Positions 13,001 to 23,554 of a stretch of DNA of 64,000 nucleotides are shown one piece after another. How positions within the stretch are numbered: the first letter of the stretch is position 1; each line of letters starts with the position of its first letter. Made by a program: the position numbers and the translations under genes. The DNA lies in contig JAMKCF010000014.1 in assembly GCA_023634235.1 (NCBI GenBank), positions 3,113,501 through 3,177,500 of the forward strand, written 5' to 3'. The notes below the pieces were generated by a model. It did not search any database. It saw only the letters and a program-made list of their open reading frames with translations, and was not told where the DNA came from. The DNA comes from Pisaster brevispinus. Taxonomy: Eukaryota > Echinodermata > Asteroidea > Forcipulatida > Asteriidae.

Positions 13001-16000
13001 ATTTCTCTGTTTCAATTTTGTTTCTGGCAGAGCTGTCCCCAATCCTCCATCAGTGTCACATCCTCACGGCTGAAATGGTCCACTTTGTCAACCAGATGCA
13101 GTACTACATCAACTTTGAGGTGAGACCCCCAAACAAGCACAGAGCTGCTGAGCAAAATCCTTGCTGGAAACTTTAATTTGCTATAAAGCAAGAATGAAAG
13201 CAGAACCAGTTACAAACGCTTTGTATCTCATGGTGATTAGGGAGCGTCTCGAATGTCGGGCACATTGGAGGCGCAAAAAAATGTTCCCATGGGCACTTGC
13301 CCGCAATCCATTGGACCGCCAGAGCAATCTGCTGGACCCCATCGTTGTGCCAAAGTGCAGTGGAGCAATACTACACAAGTGAACACGCACGTTTACGATT
13401 TTGAACGCTCCGGCGGTCAAATGGCACGGTCCATGTGCACGCGCTGAAAAAGTTATCCGATCCAATTAGAACGTTCCTACCATTCCGATTTTTGAGATGC
13501 AAAGATTGAACAAATTAATGTTTACAGATTTGCACACAACTTACACAGTATAAAGATATTCATAGTGGCAAACTCCCTTTGAAATATTTTTGCCTGAAAT
13601 GCTATAGCTTTTGAGAATGGAGTTAAACAGTTTGTTTTGATTTTGCGAGACCAAAACTCGACGTTGTACAGGCATGCAACTCTTCCGCGGATCTGCGGAT
13701 TTCCGCGTTTTATAAAATAGAATTCTGTCGTTACAAAAAAACTCACGCTGCATGAATTTTTTTTTTTTAAATTCGCGTTGCTGAGAGAAACATTGTTTAT
13801 TCAAAAGAAATAAAGATTCAGGATTCTTAAAGTCTGGCTCCACGGAAGTTTACACATACAAAAGCATTACACAGTCCAGACACAAGTTCTCCTCGTACAG
13901 CATACGTGTACCTTCTACACTATTTTTTACACAGTCTGGCTCCGTAGTGTTTTTTTATTGCTTTTTATATAAGGGATGCGGCGGGAACCAGACGCTGTAA
14001 GAGTGCAAGTGAACCATGCGATTGATAGGTGTTTGCTCGAAAAATAACGAATATAAGCTTGTTGTAATTTTCCTCTTTTTTTTCGGCTGAAGAGTTGCAT
14101 GCCTGGTTGTAACAGAGTGAACAAAATACAAGTGGGTTTTTCACTATTTTTGTATGACTCCAATGATCGATTGAGCCTTAATTCTCACAGTTTTGTCATT
14201 TCATGTTAATGTTGGTTCTTATAAATTCCGGATACAGATCTTTGAAAATTACCAATGTTTAATGTGCTTTTATTTATGTAGTATTATTTTTAACATGGGC
14301 TTTATTTTTTAGCCATTCCAAGTTGCTGTTCTTGGGCTGGTTGTTCCCTCTCTTTTTACTGTTTCTGTGTCAATAGTACTTTTATTGAATAGCTTTTAGT
14401 TTGCAAATACTGTCCTATTCATTCATGTTTTCTTCAGTGCATTTGTAACATAGTCATAATGTATCTATTTTTGATATAATTATTTTTCTTTCCATTGTAT
14501 TTTTTATGTCTATTTTATATTTACATATTTATTTTTGTGCATATTCTTATCTGTAAAAAGTTATTTTAAACTGGCCTCTGGCTGCGATGAGGTTTATCTA
14601 TAGAAACCATTACAAACAAACAACCCTTTACTCCACTGCAACTTGACTCCAACTCAGAGCTGTGTAGTGGGAGAGTGGCAAAATGGAGGGCCCAGCTTTC
14701 TTTAGTCACGTGGTTACTGACATATTAAGCCAGAAAGCAGCACAACGCAATGTGCAGTCTTGTGCCACAGCCTATGTTTGCACATGCAGGTTTTTTTAAA
14801 ACCAAAAATGGCTCCTAATCGCAAGTTGTCGCAACTCTCTCGATAAACGGCTCTGCTCCAACCACTGAACAGCGTTTTGAACTCTGGATATTTTGGTTGC
14901 AGGTCATGGCGTGCTCGTGGGATGAATTATGGAAGAAAGTGACCGAAGCCGAAGACATGGATCACATCATCGCTGCCCACGAGGTCTTCCTGGACGCCAT
15001 CATCAAAGGCTCCCTCCTCAATGAAGAGTCTCAGGTACAACTTAACTTGGATACAAAATTGAGAACTGAATATTTATTCCCGTTTTATATTCATTCCTGT
15101 TATTGGCATTTATAGTGCTGTTGGATGAATAAATAATTAAATAAATAAATAAGTGTATAAATTAAATAAACAAATAAATAGTGAAAGTTTTAATCTGTGA
15201 ATACAGTATTTAACTTGACATTTGTATTGTATTCATTGTACATTTTTTCAGAGCTGCCCCGCTTGGCTTGATTGTAGGTAACGCACACCCCTCCTGGGGC
15301 TGGGCTTGTTTGGTCTTTATTGTCTTGAGAACCAAATGGTCAGCCACTTTGAAAGTGGCTTTCTGTCACCATTGGCTTTCCCTGCCAGGGTTTCTTTTGC
15401 TTATTTGTTTGGTTTTTATTTGTTTTAATTCTGACCCTATCTCATTTTCATCAACCATGTACAAACAACTTTGCATGTTACATGTATTTTGTGCTTTGTC
15501 CGTTGTATGCAAGATTTTGTGTGTGTGTTTTTTGTTTTTTGTTTTAAACAGCAGCATCTGTCAATTTTTTTTTCAGAGACAAACGTCATTTTAAAAAAAA
15601 ATGTCTCCTGGCGATGACTAGAGCAGGCTAGTTGAAATGTTGAGACCAATTAAGAACTCACTCCGCGACAGTGAAGTTAATAACGAGAAGTCCCCTCAAT
15701 CCACTAAGTAAAAAGTAGTAGTCCCGGCCGATGTCCTACCTTCCGCCCAGGTAGTAGTTAATAAGCAGGACAGTCCTTTTCAAAACTAAGTAGTCTCTCG
15801 AACTCCAAAATCTACTCCACAGCACTAGAATAAAAAGCAAGAGCTAATCCCCAAAGAACAAATCTACACAGCAAAGTAGATATACACATGGTGTTACCAC
15901 AAACCGAATATACATTGATACCTCACCATGCAATGCCTTAAGAAATCTTTTTTTAATTTTTTTATTTAAGGAATAATTCAGCAAAAAATTGGCCATTACT

Positions 16001-19000
16001 TTAATTGATCAACTTTAATTGATCATTACTTGACTGATTGATTTCTTAATTGATTTAGATATTATATGATTAGTACTTGATTGATTGATTGATTGATTAA
16101 TATGTAAATTGATTATTACCGGAGTTATTAATTGTTGATTAAATGACTATGGTTTCATTCCAGCCACTCCTGACCCAGCTGAGAGCCATCTTTGACCTGA
16201 TTATACAGTTCCAAATGGTTCAAGAATCTCTCTACAGTGAAAGCTGCGAAGAGCTACGACTCAGAGAGGTCGACAAGGAAACCATCTCGGCCAAAACAGA
16301 ACAGGTTGGGAATCCTGATAGCATTCATCTAGGTTTATTAACTGCTTTCTCTATGCCTATTGTGGATTTTTCCTTTGATTACAATTGTTCACTCTGTTTA
16401 TTATTCTGCCTTTTTGGGGGGTTCGTGGGGCTGGGGGGAGGGCGTTTTTACTATTTGCACTGTGTTGGACCTGTGTTGCTTTTTAGTTTTAGTGAGCAGG
16501 TCGTACTTTTACGGTGAGTCTTGTTTTTGCCTTGGTTTTCTTTGTATTTTATTCCCCACTGGCTGGTCCAGGTATAATGTGTTTTCTTGATGCAATATGC
16601 GGTTATTTATTTATTTTTTGTCTCTCCTTTTACAATACGCTGCCCACTTTATGTTTTAGGCTTTGTGTTAACCATCCCATTGTTAAAGGTTTTTATCATT
16701 AATGTTTTATCAATCTTATGAATGATCTTGTGTGTATAACTTATTTGTATATTTTGTATAGATATATATTATTTTCAATTTATTGTTCTTTTTTAAGACC
16801 AGCTGGAGAGGAGAGCCTCTAGACAGGAACTTTGTTTCTTTTAGGCAATCCTTCAGGCTAAAGCTGGTTCTCTTACTTTCCTCTGTATTTTAATGGCTCT
16901 TGTTGTATCTTTTAATATTTGTTTTACCAATGTGCATTATTGTACTCTTTATCTGCCCGAGAAATTACATAAATATAAGATTAAATATGACCAGATTAAT
17001 AATGCAGTGGTCACAACAAGGACATGTGTTAATACCCCTATACAATTTTGAGCCCTTGATTTAGCCTTCAACTGTTTCATGCCAGGTTCACACTAACACT
17101 CGTACTTACTAACACTGAACCAGCATGAAACAGCAGTTGTGTACCTGGAGACCATGCATGGGGAGCTGGGGTTGGCAGTACTTGTTATCTTCAAGTCATT
17201 CTAACAAGTGACTTGAAGATACTAGTAAATGATCAGTGGACAGCCAACTGAAGTTTCCTTTGTTTTATTTTTCCAGAATCATTAATGTCCACCGGTGTGT
17301 GACTGCAGGTCATACCGGGTGCAACAATAACAATAATAATAATAATAATGGAGACTTATAATGTCTGTCACTAGTGACACTCCTGGCGCAGAGCCCTAAC
17401 TAAGCTCACATCTTGGAACTACATACAAATAAACAGAAGGAGAAACAACTTATTTAAAGAGATGGGTTTTGAGTTCGTTCTTGAATGTGAGGTAGGAAGT
17501 CCTCCTTTCTCAGTTTGATGGGTAGTGAGTTCCATAGGGAAGGACCGGAGCATTGTGCTGATGTCATCAGTTTAATCGGGTCGAACATTTGTCCTTGTCT
17601 GATGTCCATTGCAGGGTGAATGGGGTCTAACGGCACAGAATGAGCAAGAACAGAAGAAGCGGAAGGCTAAGTTTCTACGGGAATTCATTCCGACGAGTCG
17701 AGCCCAGCTGAAGGTCCTCAGGAAATCCTATCAGGTTGGTGATGAAGTTCTCTTTTACTTACACAAACCGTTTTAAGCAATAAATGAAAAGTAACTTTGA
17801 CCAAAAGGTTTTACTCCTAATTGAATGAACTTCTTCTTTTGCAGGAAAAAAAAAGCAAAATCGATGGCATTACCAATTTCAATAACTTATTACGACTTGA
17901 TTGTCAGTTTATATAACTAACAATAATGCATTTAGTAGTTTCTGAAACTTTTTATGGTGGAAGTACAATCTGGTTGGTTCAAGGCTACTGTGAAAAGAAT
18001 GTTGGCTTCCCAATACTCAGCTTAACTTAATTTCTTTCTTGAATACATTTTCTGCTTTGTTGCCAAACTGTTGTGTTATGTAATATTCATATCATCATTC
18101 TGCTTTAATAACTTTTTCTTGTCATTGTTATTATTATTATTATCTTAAGTATATTACTGTTATTACTATTATTATCATTTTCGTATACCCCTCTTTAAGT
18201 TAAATTGTTAATATTCGTTTTTTTGTTGCTTTTGTTTTTGCTGTAAATTGCATCTGTTTGTATCTGTCAGTGGGCAGTTCAAAACAAGCCTCCTTTTGGC
18301 TTCTGAAAATGCCCCCATGTTGGCTTCGCTCCCAACCCAGTTCATTATTTTGATTTGTTTTCTTCAATCAGTTCTGGATTGTCTTTGATTTGTTCTAAAT
18401 TTGCAGATATGTTCTTTATTTTTCACCAATATGGAAATTTGTCAATGTGGAATTGAATTGAATTGAATTGTCAGGAAATGCAGTGACACCATGGACATGA
18501 AAATGATCTCTTTGTGAGCTGTTGAAAATAATGTTTACACTACCAGTTCATTTCAGACTAACAAAACAAATCAGAGAAAGAGATTTTTCATGTAAATGGT
18601 GCAACTAAAAACCTCTACTTCTAGTAATAGATATGTGATATTGTATTTGGTTTGATGTTATTTTAAATTGCTTTTGGTTCTGTGAAATTGGTTAAGTGTT
18701 TTTATTTGTATTAACTTGTTTTATTATCATTTGTTTTTACAGATTATTACACTTTTACCTTTTGATGATATCTTTTTTGTTTATATTTGACAATTTTAGT
18801 CTTCTGCTTTTTTGTTTTAAATTGTCTGTTACACATGAACACATAAGAATAATAATCATAATAGCAACTTACTGAACAGTTAAATAGTGAAAGGCTAACA
18901 AAAGGCATTTTTTGTGATAGCTAAAAGGTCACTGGTTCTTTTTTCAGGACATGGTGCAACGGTTTCTGGTGATGTTGACCGGTCATTCCGATGACAGCCT

Positions 19001-19103
19001 ACGACTTCTCGCCGTCAGGCTGGACTTCAACGAGATCTACAAAGCCAAGGAGCCCATGCTTCGAAGCCCCATGGCCTACAATCGCACCAAGAAAGTCTTC
19101 TGA
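1100..19103 (+). CDS. TUBGCP3: Gamma-tubulin complex component 3 (GCP3), 16 exons, 5' partial
   Basis: GCP3 is a core subunit of the gamma-tubulin small complex and ring complex, which nucleates microtubules at centrosomes and spindle poles. Exons seen: 1100-1218, 2023-2148, 2518-2586, 3843-3975, 4637-4803, 5665-5775, 6995-7106, 7757-7884, 8739-8803, 10342-10477, 11503-11707, 13031-13119, 14903-15034, 16164-16304, 17615-17734, 18948-19103. All have AG/GT borders and consistent phases; they give about 668 residues plus a stop, against about 907 for human GCP3, so roughly 240 N-terminal residues lie upstream. The N-terminal GCP domain includes [59 protein letters not shown] and [11 protein letters not shown]. 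The C-terminal gamma-tubulin-binding domain starts near [19 protein letters not shown] and includes [38 protein letters not shown] and [19 protein letters not shown] and the WHDKY motif separate it from GCP2. The end, after [13 protein letters not shown], is short and basic. Confidence 0.97.
1500..1795 (-). mobile_element. tRNA-derived SINE, family C, with LINE-like tail
   Basis: On the minus strand a tRNA-like head is visible at about 1595-1665 (TTGGCAAGACATCAGCTCTT, then GGTTGTGGGCTTGAATCC). The same head with a body rich in TTTACCC/ACACGGATGTG is seen at 46140-46318 (minus) and 51765-51960 (plus). The GAATT-like tail at 1768-1795 may belong to a partner LINE. Confidence 0.6.
2690..2800 (+). 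mobile_element. tRNA-like SINE fragment
   Basis: Contains TCAAGTGGTAAGACTGCAGG (A-box-like) and GTTGTGGGTTCGATTCCAGC (B-box-like) about 45 bases apart. It lacks a recognisable 3' tail. It lies in the TUBGCP3 intron after exon 2518-2586. Confidence 0.5.
3298..3833 (+). repeat. Local duplication in the TUBGCP3 intron
   Basis: Units at about 3298-3461 and 3658-3833 share TTGGCTGTTGTCAGCTTGGC (second unit with small changes), a TTGTTGGGAA motif, CATCCAAACAAACAA, and a final GACACGTCTG. The units are about 364 bases apart and the AGAGCTGCC MITE sits between them. The second unit reaches to within a few bases of the acceptor of exon 3843-3975. Confidence 0.7.
3462..3655. mobile_element. Short MITE with AGAGCTGCC termini
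   Basis: The element begins AGAGCTGCCAAC and ends GTCGGCAGCTCT, so its ends are inverted repeats with one mismatch over 12 bases. It lies in the TUBGCP3 intron before exon 3843, exactly between two copies of a local duplication. A diverged relative lies at about 7890-8085, just after exon 7757-7884, with the same order of internal motifs. No clear target duplication was identified, so the superfamily is left open. Confidence 0.65.
6483..6745 (+). mobile_element. tRNA-derived SINE, family B, copy 1
   Basis: The head TTTGCGTAGTGGTATCTTTC and the B-box-like CTGGTCCGAATCCTGCCGGG are followed by a body with GTGGATTGGGTTTTCAGTCC and CTCTCCATGGGGTTCTTGGC. The same head and body recur at 20432-20700 (plus), and a truncated minus copy lies at 40145-40258. 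Confidence 0.75.
7150..7280 (+). repeat. Interspersed repeat, three copies (copy 1)
   Basis: Shares AAGCAGTCACTAAAGGGAGA and GTCCACATTGTGT with 8370-8520 and 61525-61685. The other copies continue into GCACCGAGTCTGT and GAGGTTCCGG. It is non-coding. Confidence 0.6.
7575..7682 (-). mobile_element. tRNA-like SINE fragment, family A
   Basis: Plus-strand GTGCCATGACCTGGATCTGA and CCAGTGCATTAGCCCACTCG are the reverse complements of the B-box and A-box regions of family A. It is truncated and degraded, in the intron before TUBGCP3 exon 7757-7884. Confidence 0.5.
7890..8085. repeat. Second copy of the AGAGCTGCC MITE, degraded ends
   Basis: This stretch follows the donor of TUBGCP3 exon 7757-7884 by a few bases and matches 3462-3655 along its length, including CTGCAGAAAGT near the left and TGATTGCAAGATACAAATGT near the right. 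The terminal inverted repeats are damaged. It is a plain intronic repeat. Confidence 0.55.
8370..8520 (+). repeat. Interspersed repeat, three copies (copy 2)
   Basis: Contains AAGCAGTCACCAAAGGGAGA, GATGCACCGAGTCTGT and TTAGAGGTTCCGG, matching 61525-61685 end to end. It is followed directly by the minisatellite at 8515-8640. Confidence 0.6.
8515..8640 (+). repeat. Minisatellite, about three units of 40-45 bases
   Basis: Three imperfect units, each containing a form of TTCTAGAACNNGNGGGA followed by CC-rich sequence and AAGCCATTTT. It lies in the intron before TUBGCP3 exon 8739-8803. The repeated peptide-like open frame across it is an artefact of a unit length near a multiple of three. Confidence 0.7.
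9047..9345 (+). mobile_element. tRNA-derived SINE, family A, full copy
   Basis: Head GCTTGCCGTTGCCCAGTGGT, then GGGTTCGATTCTTGGTCATG as B box, then CACTTGTGTCCTTGAACAAG and a body with GCAGCTTGGGGTTGTATGCT. It matches the family-A copies at 430-727 (minus) and 46672-47122 (plus). Confidence 0.8.
9366..9622. mobile_element. MITE with imperfect inverted ends
   Basis: The left end AGGGGGCGAATTTCATAGCG and the right end CTCTATGAAAGTGGGCCCTA are imperfect inverted repeats, and the interior contains TAGCA/AGCAA-type motifs. Similar pieces occur near 19310, 39640 and 52650-52760. No target duplication was recognised. Confidence 0.55.
10000..10265 (+). repeat. Interspersed repeat, copy 2
   Basis: Direct copy of the 795-1060 repeat, just upstream of TUBGCP3 exon 10342-10477. 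Both copies sit close upstream of an exon. The pair is diverged by many substitutions, so it is old. Confidence 0.6.
10876..11332. mobile_element. Foldback MITE with GTTCAGACA ends
   Basis: The element starts GTTCAGACACAGTAC and ends GTACGCTGTCTGAAC. Inside, GTCTGAACG occurs again at about 10938 and 11240, and CGGTTTAAC or its complement GTTAAACCG recurs many times on both strands. The whole 457 bases can fold on itself. It lies in the large intron before TUBGCP3 exon 11503-11707. The target duplication is unclear. Confidence 0.7.
11651..12170 (+). repeat. Tandem duplication of the end of a TUBGCP3 exon, split by a LINE tail
   Basis: About 107 bases (11651-11757), covering the last part of exon 11503-11707, its donor GTGAGATGATGGA and 50 intron bases, are repeated. 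The first part of the second copy is at 11758-11788 and the rest at 12095-12170; between them lies a LINE 3' end (11789-12094) flanked by GAAC on both sides. The duplicate has no acceptor of its own and should be silent. Confidence 0.85.
11789..12094 (+). mobile_element. L2/CR1-like non-LTR retrotransposon 3' end
   Basis: The plus strand encodes the C-terminal end typical of L2/CR1-clade reverse transcriptase ORFs: [20 protein letters not shown], then [10 protein letters not shown] and [15 protein letters not shown] before a stop, followed by a short 3' UTR ending in TTATG repeats. The insertion is 5' truncated, as usual for LINEs, and is flanked by a short GAAC duplication. It lies in the intron after TUBGCP3 exon 11503-11707. 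Confidence 0.85.
13232..13485 (-). repeat. Interspersed MITE-like repeat, copy 2
   Basis: Reverse-orientation copy of the 117-375 repeat, in the TUBGCP3 intron after exon 13031-13119. Open frames in it on both strands are accidental. No target duplication was identified. Confidence 0.6.
13669..14105. mobile_element. DNA transposon, CAGGCATGCAAC ends, 6-bp target duplication
   Basis: The 437-base element has 17-base perfect inverted ends, CAGGCATGCAACTCTTC and GAAGAGTTGCATGCCTG, flanked by GTTGTA on both sides (13663-13668 and 14106-14111). CAGG-type ends with 6-bp duplications point to a hAT-related group. A 141-base relative is at 49960-50100. No transposase is present, so it is non-autonomous. 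Confidence 0.85.
17315..17612. mobile_element. Retroelement 3' end abutting a TUBGCP3 acceptor
   Basis: An (AAT)n tract at 17317-17350 is followed by a dispersed-repeat-like segment. On the minus strand 17454-17636 reads [18 protein letters not shown], which resembles the C-terminal WNSLP block of non-LTR reverse transcriptases. The element reaches the GCAG acceptor at 17611-17614, so the branch-point region of this intron may be transposon-derived. The boundaries are approximate. Confidence 0.5.
18050..18472 (+). mobile_element. LINE 3' UTR remnant with (GAATT)n tail
   Basis: The segment ends in tandem GAATT units near 18453-18472, preceded by ACCAATATGGAAATTTGTCA. A similar end (AATATGGAAATAAATGTCGA followed by GAATT-type repeats) is at about 1690-1795. 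Short 3' microsatellite tails of this kind are usual for CR1/L2-type elements. Little coding sequence is preserved. Confidence 0.4.
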
Positions 19104-20215
19104 TTCCACAAGGCCAAGGACCCCTAACTGGGAAACAAATTCTGAATTCACCCTAGGACCCAGTTCTGTGAAGCGCAATGGCTAAGTGTACCATTACTAG
19201 AAGAAAGTCTCGTGAATTAACAAGCCCCTAGAAAGCCACCTTGTGAAACTTGACAGCTTTCAACTGCACCTAGAACCTCTTCCGTGTTTACCAGACAAAG
19301 AATTTGGGGGTCCCATTTTATAAAGCTGTTTTGGTGCTTACTTTTTAAATGTAGGGTCATAGAATGGTTTTTGCCAATGTAATGCTGATTTATAGGCAAA
19401 GTTATCAATCAAGGCGGTTCTATATGTAGACCAAAAGGAGACTGCTACCCAGTTTCAGGATGTTGTCATGGGTCCTCCTTTGCCTTTGAACTCTCTTGGA
19501 GAGGTGGGCACGTGACTGAACCTCTAGTCTTTTTTAGAGATGTTAATATTTGCATTGGGGATACAAAATTTAATTAATGGTTTGACCCTTACACCGATGT
19601 GTATTAAGCCACTGTATGCTCAGTGCTCTCAGAAACTCTCAGAAAACCAAATTAAACCTCTAGTCTCCTATTTGTATTGATTTAGAGTCTGTAAATCTAT
19701 CACTGTACCCTGGATGCCTTGAGAGAGGTTTATCTTTTGACTAAAAGGAGACCGCTAAACACTTTCAGGACGTTTTCATTCCGGTGTGGCAGGAGATACT
19801 GTCCCCCAGAGATTCTCTTTCCCCCAATACAGCAAATTGTGTAGAAATTTCATCTGATAGCGCCCTCTGTTGACTCAACTTCCTTCAGCCCATGTAAATC
19901 TACGGTATGGGGGCCACACACACACGGGGGAACAAAGCACACCTCTGTATTGTATAGCACGGCTGAAGTAACAACAAGGCTTTTTAATAGTGCCATCTGG
20001 CCTTGGGAATCAATTCTATAGAGCTGTCCAGCACAATAAGGACAAAAATAATACACATTTGTGCATTGCTTGAAATCACTGTTATTTGCTTAGGAAGTGG
20101 CTTTCACAAACAAAATTTGCATTGAAATAGCTCTAGTGCTAAGTATAAATGTACAAATCTGCTAAGTACAGATACACTTTGCTGAATAAATACAGTCTCA
20201 TGTATTAATTGTTTT
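19104..20215 (+). other. TUBGCP3: TUBGCP3 3' UTR with polyadenylation signal
   Basis: The sequence after the TGA at 19101-19103 is non-coding. The first convincing AATAAA is at 20185-20190, which would place cleavage around 20205-20215; a second AATAAA-like run lies near 20952. The UTR carries repeat pieces: a stretch near 19310-19345 resembling the end of the 9.4-kb MITE, a SINE tail near 19555-19640, and a piece at 19775-19815 shared with 25610-25830. The exact 3' end is inferred. Confidence 0.6.
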
Positions 20216-20431
20216 TTGATGAGTTTCCTGCTAGTTGTTAATTTTGTTTGTAGATAAAATTTGCTGGCAATTTTTTTTGGTATGGGAATGCCATGAAATT
20301 GGGGTCCAGTCTGCTTGCATCTGATGTACAGTACTCACTTTATCATTTAGGTTTACACGAACACTAATGTGGGATAGGTACTGTATACTGAGTCTGTCAC
20401 ATTACCAGGATCCCTATTGTTGAAGCCGTAG

Positions 20432-20700
20432 GATAGGTGGGGTTGGGTTAGCGTAGTGGTATCTTTCCTTGCCTTTCACCTCTAGGACCCTGGTCCGAAT
20501 CCCACCGGGGGCACTATGTGGATTGGGTTTTCAGTCCCTACCTGATTGCATAGGTTTTCCCAAGAAAAATTCTCTTCAATTTTCCTCCTACATCTAAAAT
20601 TGAAACTTCCTTCCTTGTCTTCTCTCCATGGGGGTTCTTGGCTAGTATAGTGATTTAACTTCGGTTTTCAGAGAGGCTTCACAACCAGAATGAATAAGTA
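20432..20700 (+). mobile_element. tRNA-derived SINE, family B, copy 2
   Basis: Nearly colinear with 6483-6745: GTTAGCGTAGTGGTATCTTT, CTGGTCCGAATCCCACCGGG, GATTGGGTTTTCAGTCCCTA and CTCTCCATGGGGGTTCTTGG. It lies just beyond the likely TUBGCP3 polyadenylation site. Confidence 0.75.
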
Positions 20701-20999
20701 TGTAAAATATAGTAGTCTGAACCACTAGTTGAGCTTGCCTGGTGAAGACAGGCATGTTTGGATCCTTTACATAGCAGCGAGGTACCTCAAACAACTTTAT
20801 GTATATACTTGCAAAAAAGACCAATAATAATACCATAGCCCCAGCCCTGTCTGTGCCTTGTCTTGATGGACTAGGGCCAAGCAGTGATTAAAAATTGTCT
20901 GTTTTTCTTGAGTCCAGTACAGATTCCTAAAAGCTTTAAAGAGTACTGTGTAAATAAAAAAGCTTTTTAAATGAAATTCTTGTTTATAGCATACATTCC

Positions 21000-23320
21000 T
21001 TTATTCACATTATTAACCATAGTTGCACATAAAATTACACAACCAATAAACCATGCCACCTTGTTTTACGAAAACGGTGACCTTTTACATTCCGGGGCAT
21101 TTCCTGGCAGGCAAGATACTACAGTGGCCATAATGTTTACGACATAGAGTCAACAATTGTCAATAATAATAATACGCAGTTCTAGTGCTTTATCACACCC
21201 GAAGGTACCTCAAAGTGCTTTTTTTGTTTTCTCAACAAGGAATGCAGAGCTATGTACGAAATACCAGACCCATTTGTTTACATAGCATCATGTAACATTG
21301 GCCAATATACACATGTTTACTTATTACATACACAAGACCACTAGAAGGCGGTGCACAAACGTTTAAAAAGACATGATAGCATGCATACATATCAGACTTG
21401 AACTCAAGTCTAGCAACAGTATTGAATACAACACACACACGTTTCAGTTAATACTTTTAAACATAGCCCTGGTAGGATGTTGGTCTCCGTTGCACTACGT
21501 AACAGAGAATTGATTGGGCTATTTTATGCACACACAGAATGCAGCTCATACTTTTTACTGTTGACACTTTAAGCAAAACTTTTCAGGTATGGTTTGCGGT
21601 GACACCATGTGTAAAATCTCTTTTGAGTAGTGGTGGAAGAACCGGTGGTTTGAAAACTTGACGTTTTGGAGATTTCACCCGATTGTACACCCACCATGCA
21701 AATTTTCAAATCCTACCTAATTTGTTAATTCAATCATCGCTCGCCACATGATCATGTCCAGGTCCGAGGAGAAAAAAATGTAAAAGAACTAGGATTCCCT
21801 GTGTGTTTCTAGACGCTGCATACTTGGTGTTGTTAGCCCAACGGTACTTTTATGGAAATGTGTCTCCCAAAATGACAGACCATAACCGCAAGGGTTCTAT
21901 ACCCAAACATGACATTTGGTTGGTCCTGGGGGAAAAAAATTTGCCAATTTCATCGAGTACCTGGATTAACCTACATGTACTCATGACCACTGGTGTAGAC
22001 TTTCCAGGCTTTAGTTTTCAATTGCAGTTTATCTGTATTTTTTTTTTTTCCAAAGGGTCAAAATATCGGAAATCGGACTCGAGTAGGAAGAATATCATGC
22101 CTGCATACAGTAGGCGTGTTGGTACAAGCTGTTTGCAGCTGCTATGGTCTCTATTTGCCCTTTCCACGGTCAGCCATTTGCGTGTAGCAGGGATGTGATT
22201 TCTCCGTTTTTAACCGGAATTCCGTTTTTTTTTTTTCCTTAAAAAAAAAAAGAAATTCCGGGTTTTTTTGCCCCCCCCCCAAAAAAAAAACAAAAAACAA
22301 TTATTATTTTTTTTTTTTTAGATCAAATTCATAAAAAAAATGAAGATAAAACCATAATATAACGCTCAGATTGCAAAGTAGGGCTTTTAAAACCAAAGAT
22401 AAATGTTAATATTGGGCTTCATGCTCGCAAGTTTTCGAGATCGCATGCTTTCGCTCTTTGCGCTCAAGAGTTCAGGTTTTTTTCTCAACAGCCTATCACA
22501 TCCCTGGTGTAGAGTCTCTAATTTGGGGACAGTAGTGACTAGAAGCATTAATATAACTCTGTTGTCACGGTAATGAAACTTTTATCCAAACATGCATAAA
22601 TATACAATACAAATGAAGCATGAAGTCGAGACTCTAAACGCAGATGGCGGATCCGTGCAAGGAGCGAATAGATTTAACTTAAACAAAACTATCTTTGTTT
22701 ATTTAAATATATATTTTTTAGAGAATACCCCTTTAAGAGTCTTCTTGGCTTAGGAATACAAACAAAAATATCTGGTTTTTTGGGGGGGTATTTTTTGTAT
22801 TATTATTTATTTGTAATTTTCAGATTAAAGAGGTTTAAACAGCTTTTAAAATGCATTAAACATATGTTATACATGGCACTGCTAGGCTACAGCTGAATAC
22901 ATTTTTATACTAGACCAATACAGCCCAATAACTAAGGGGGAGGGGGCCTTGAAGCGGATGTTTACGGCCTCCTGGGTGCTCCCCCACAACCATTTGAAAT
23001 CTGCCCTTTTGAGATTAACAATTACCAAAGTCAAAATGTTACATTTTATATGCCTTAATGTGATAACTTAAACGCTGTTAAAACTATTTTCCCATTTCCT
23101 AGTAGACAGTGTATTTGTCTGTACACTCGCATCATATTATCTTTATAAAAAAAATAGGAAATGGCATAACAAGAGTTCTGAAAACGGCAACTACAGAACA
23201 GAAATGGAAATCACTAAAACGTTGGGTTTTCTGTATGCTTGTTTGATCATCAACTTGTAACTCAAAATGGAAGCAGCCTGTATCACTGTTAACCTCCATA
23301 GGGCATGATGTTTGGTCCTT
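21000..23320. other. Convergent intergenic region
   Basis: This lies between the 3' ends of TUBGCP3 (plus) and the nitrobindin gene (minus). Apart from the transposon at 22188-22506, I see only AT-rich sequence, homopolymer runs and weak repeat pieces. No exon-like open frame with splice sites was found. The open frame at 21803-22198 runs into the transposon and is unlikely to be real. Confidence 0.5.
22188..22506. mobile_element. Non-autonomous DNA transposon, CAGGGATGTGAT ends
   Basis: The 319-base element has 12-base perfect inverted ends (CAGGGATGTGAT / ATCACATCCCTG). GTGTAG occurs directly on both sides (22182-22187 and 22507-22512), a 6-bp target duplication. The interior is rich in A, T and C homopolymers. 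CAGGGATG ends are common in hAT elements, but an 8-bp duplication would be usual there. Confidence 0.8.
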
Positions 23321-23339
23321 GGTAAAAAATTCAAAACAT

Positions 23340-23345
23340 TTTATT
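23340..23345 (-). promoter_or_regulatory. Polyadenylation signal for the nitrobindin gene
   Basis: AATAAA on the minus strand, about 210 bases after the stop codon. It is the first canonical signal downstream, so the 3' end should fall near 23315-23325. Confidence 0.5.
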
Positions 23346-23554
23346 GAGCACAAGGGCTGACCTGCTTGTTCATATGGTGAAGCTTTAATAGACTTTTCAA
23401 GCTATTAATCCCAGTTTTTTTTTCTGTTTTTTCCCAATGGGCAAAAAACAACAACAGGAAATCAAACTAAAGGAAGGAAGAATATCATGCCTGCTCTATT
23501 TCATCACATGTATTTGCATGGGAGGTCAGGTCAAGGGTCAGAGGTCCATCCACC

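Noticed and set aside
15700..16140. ATTGATTGATTG-like tract and AT-rich block before exon 16164
   Set aside because: Simple repeat only; no defined element or regulatory site can be supported.
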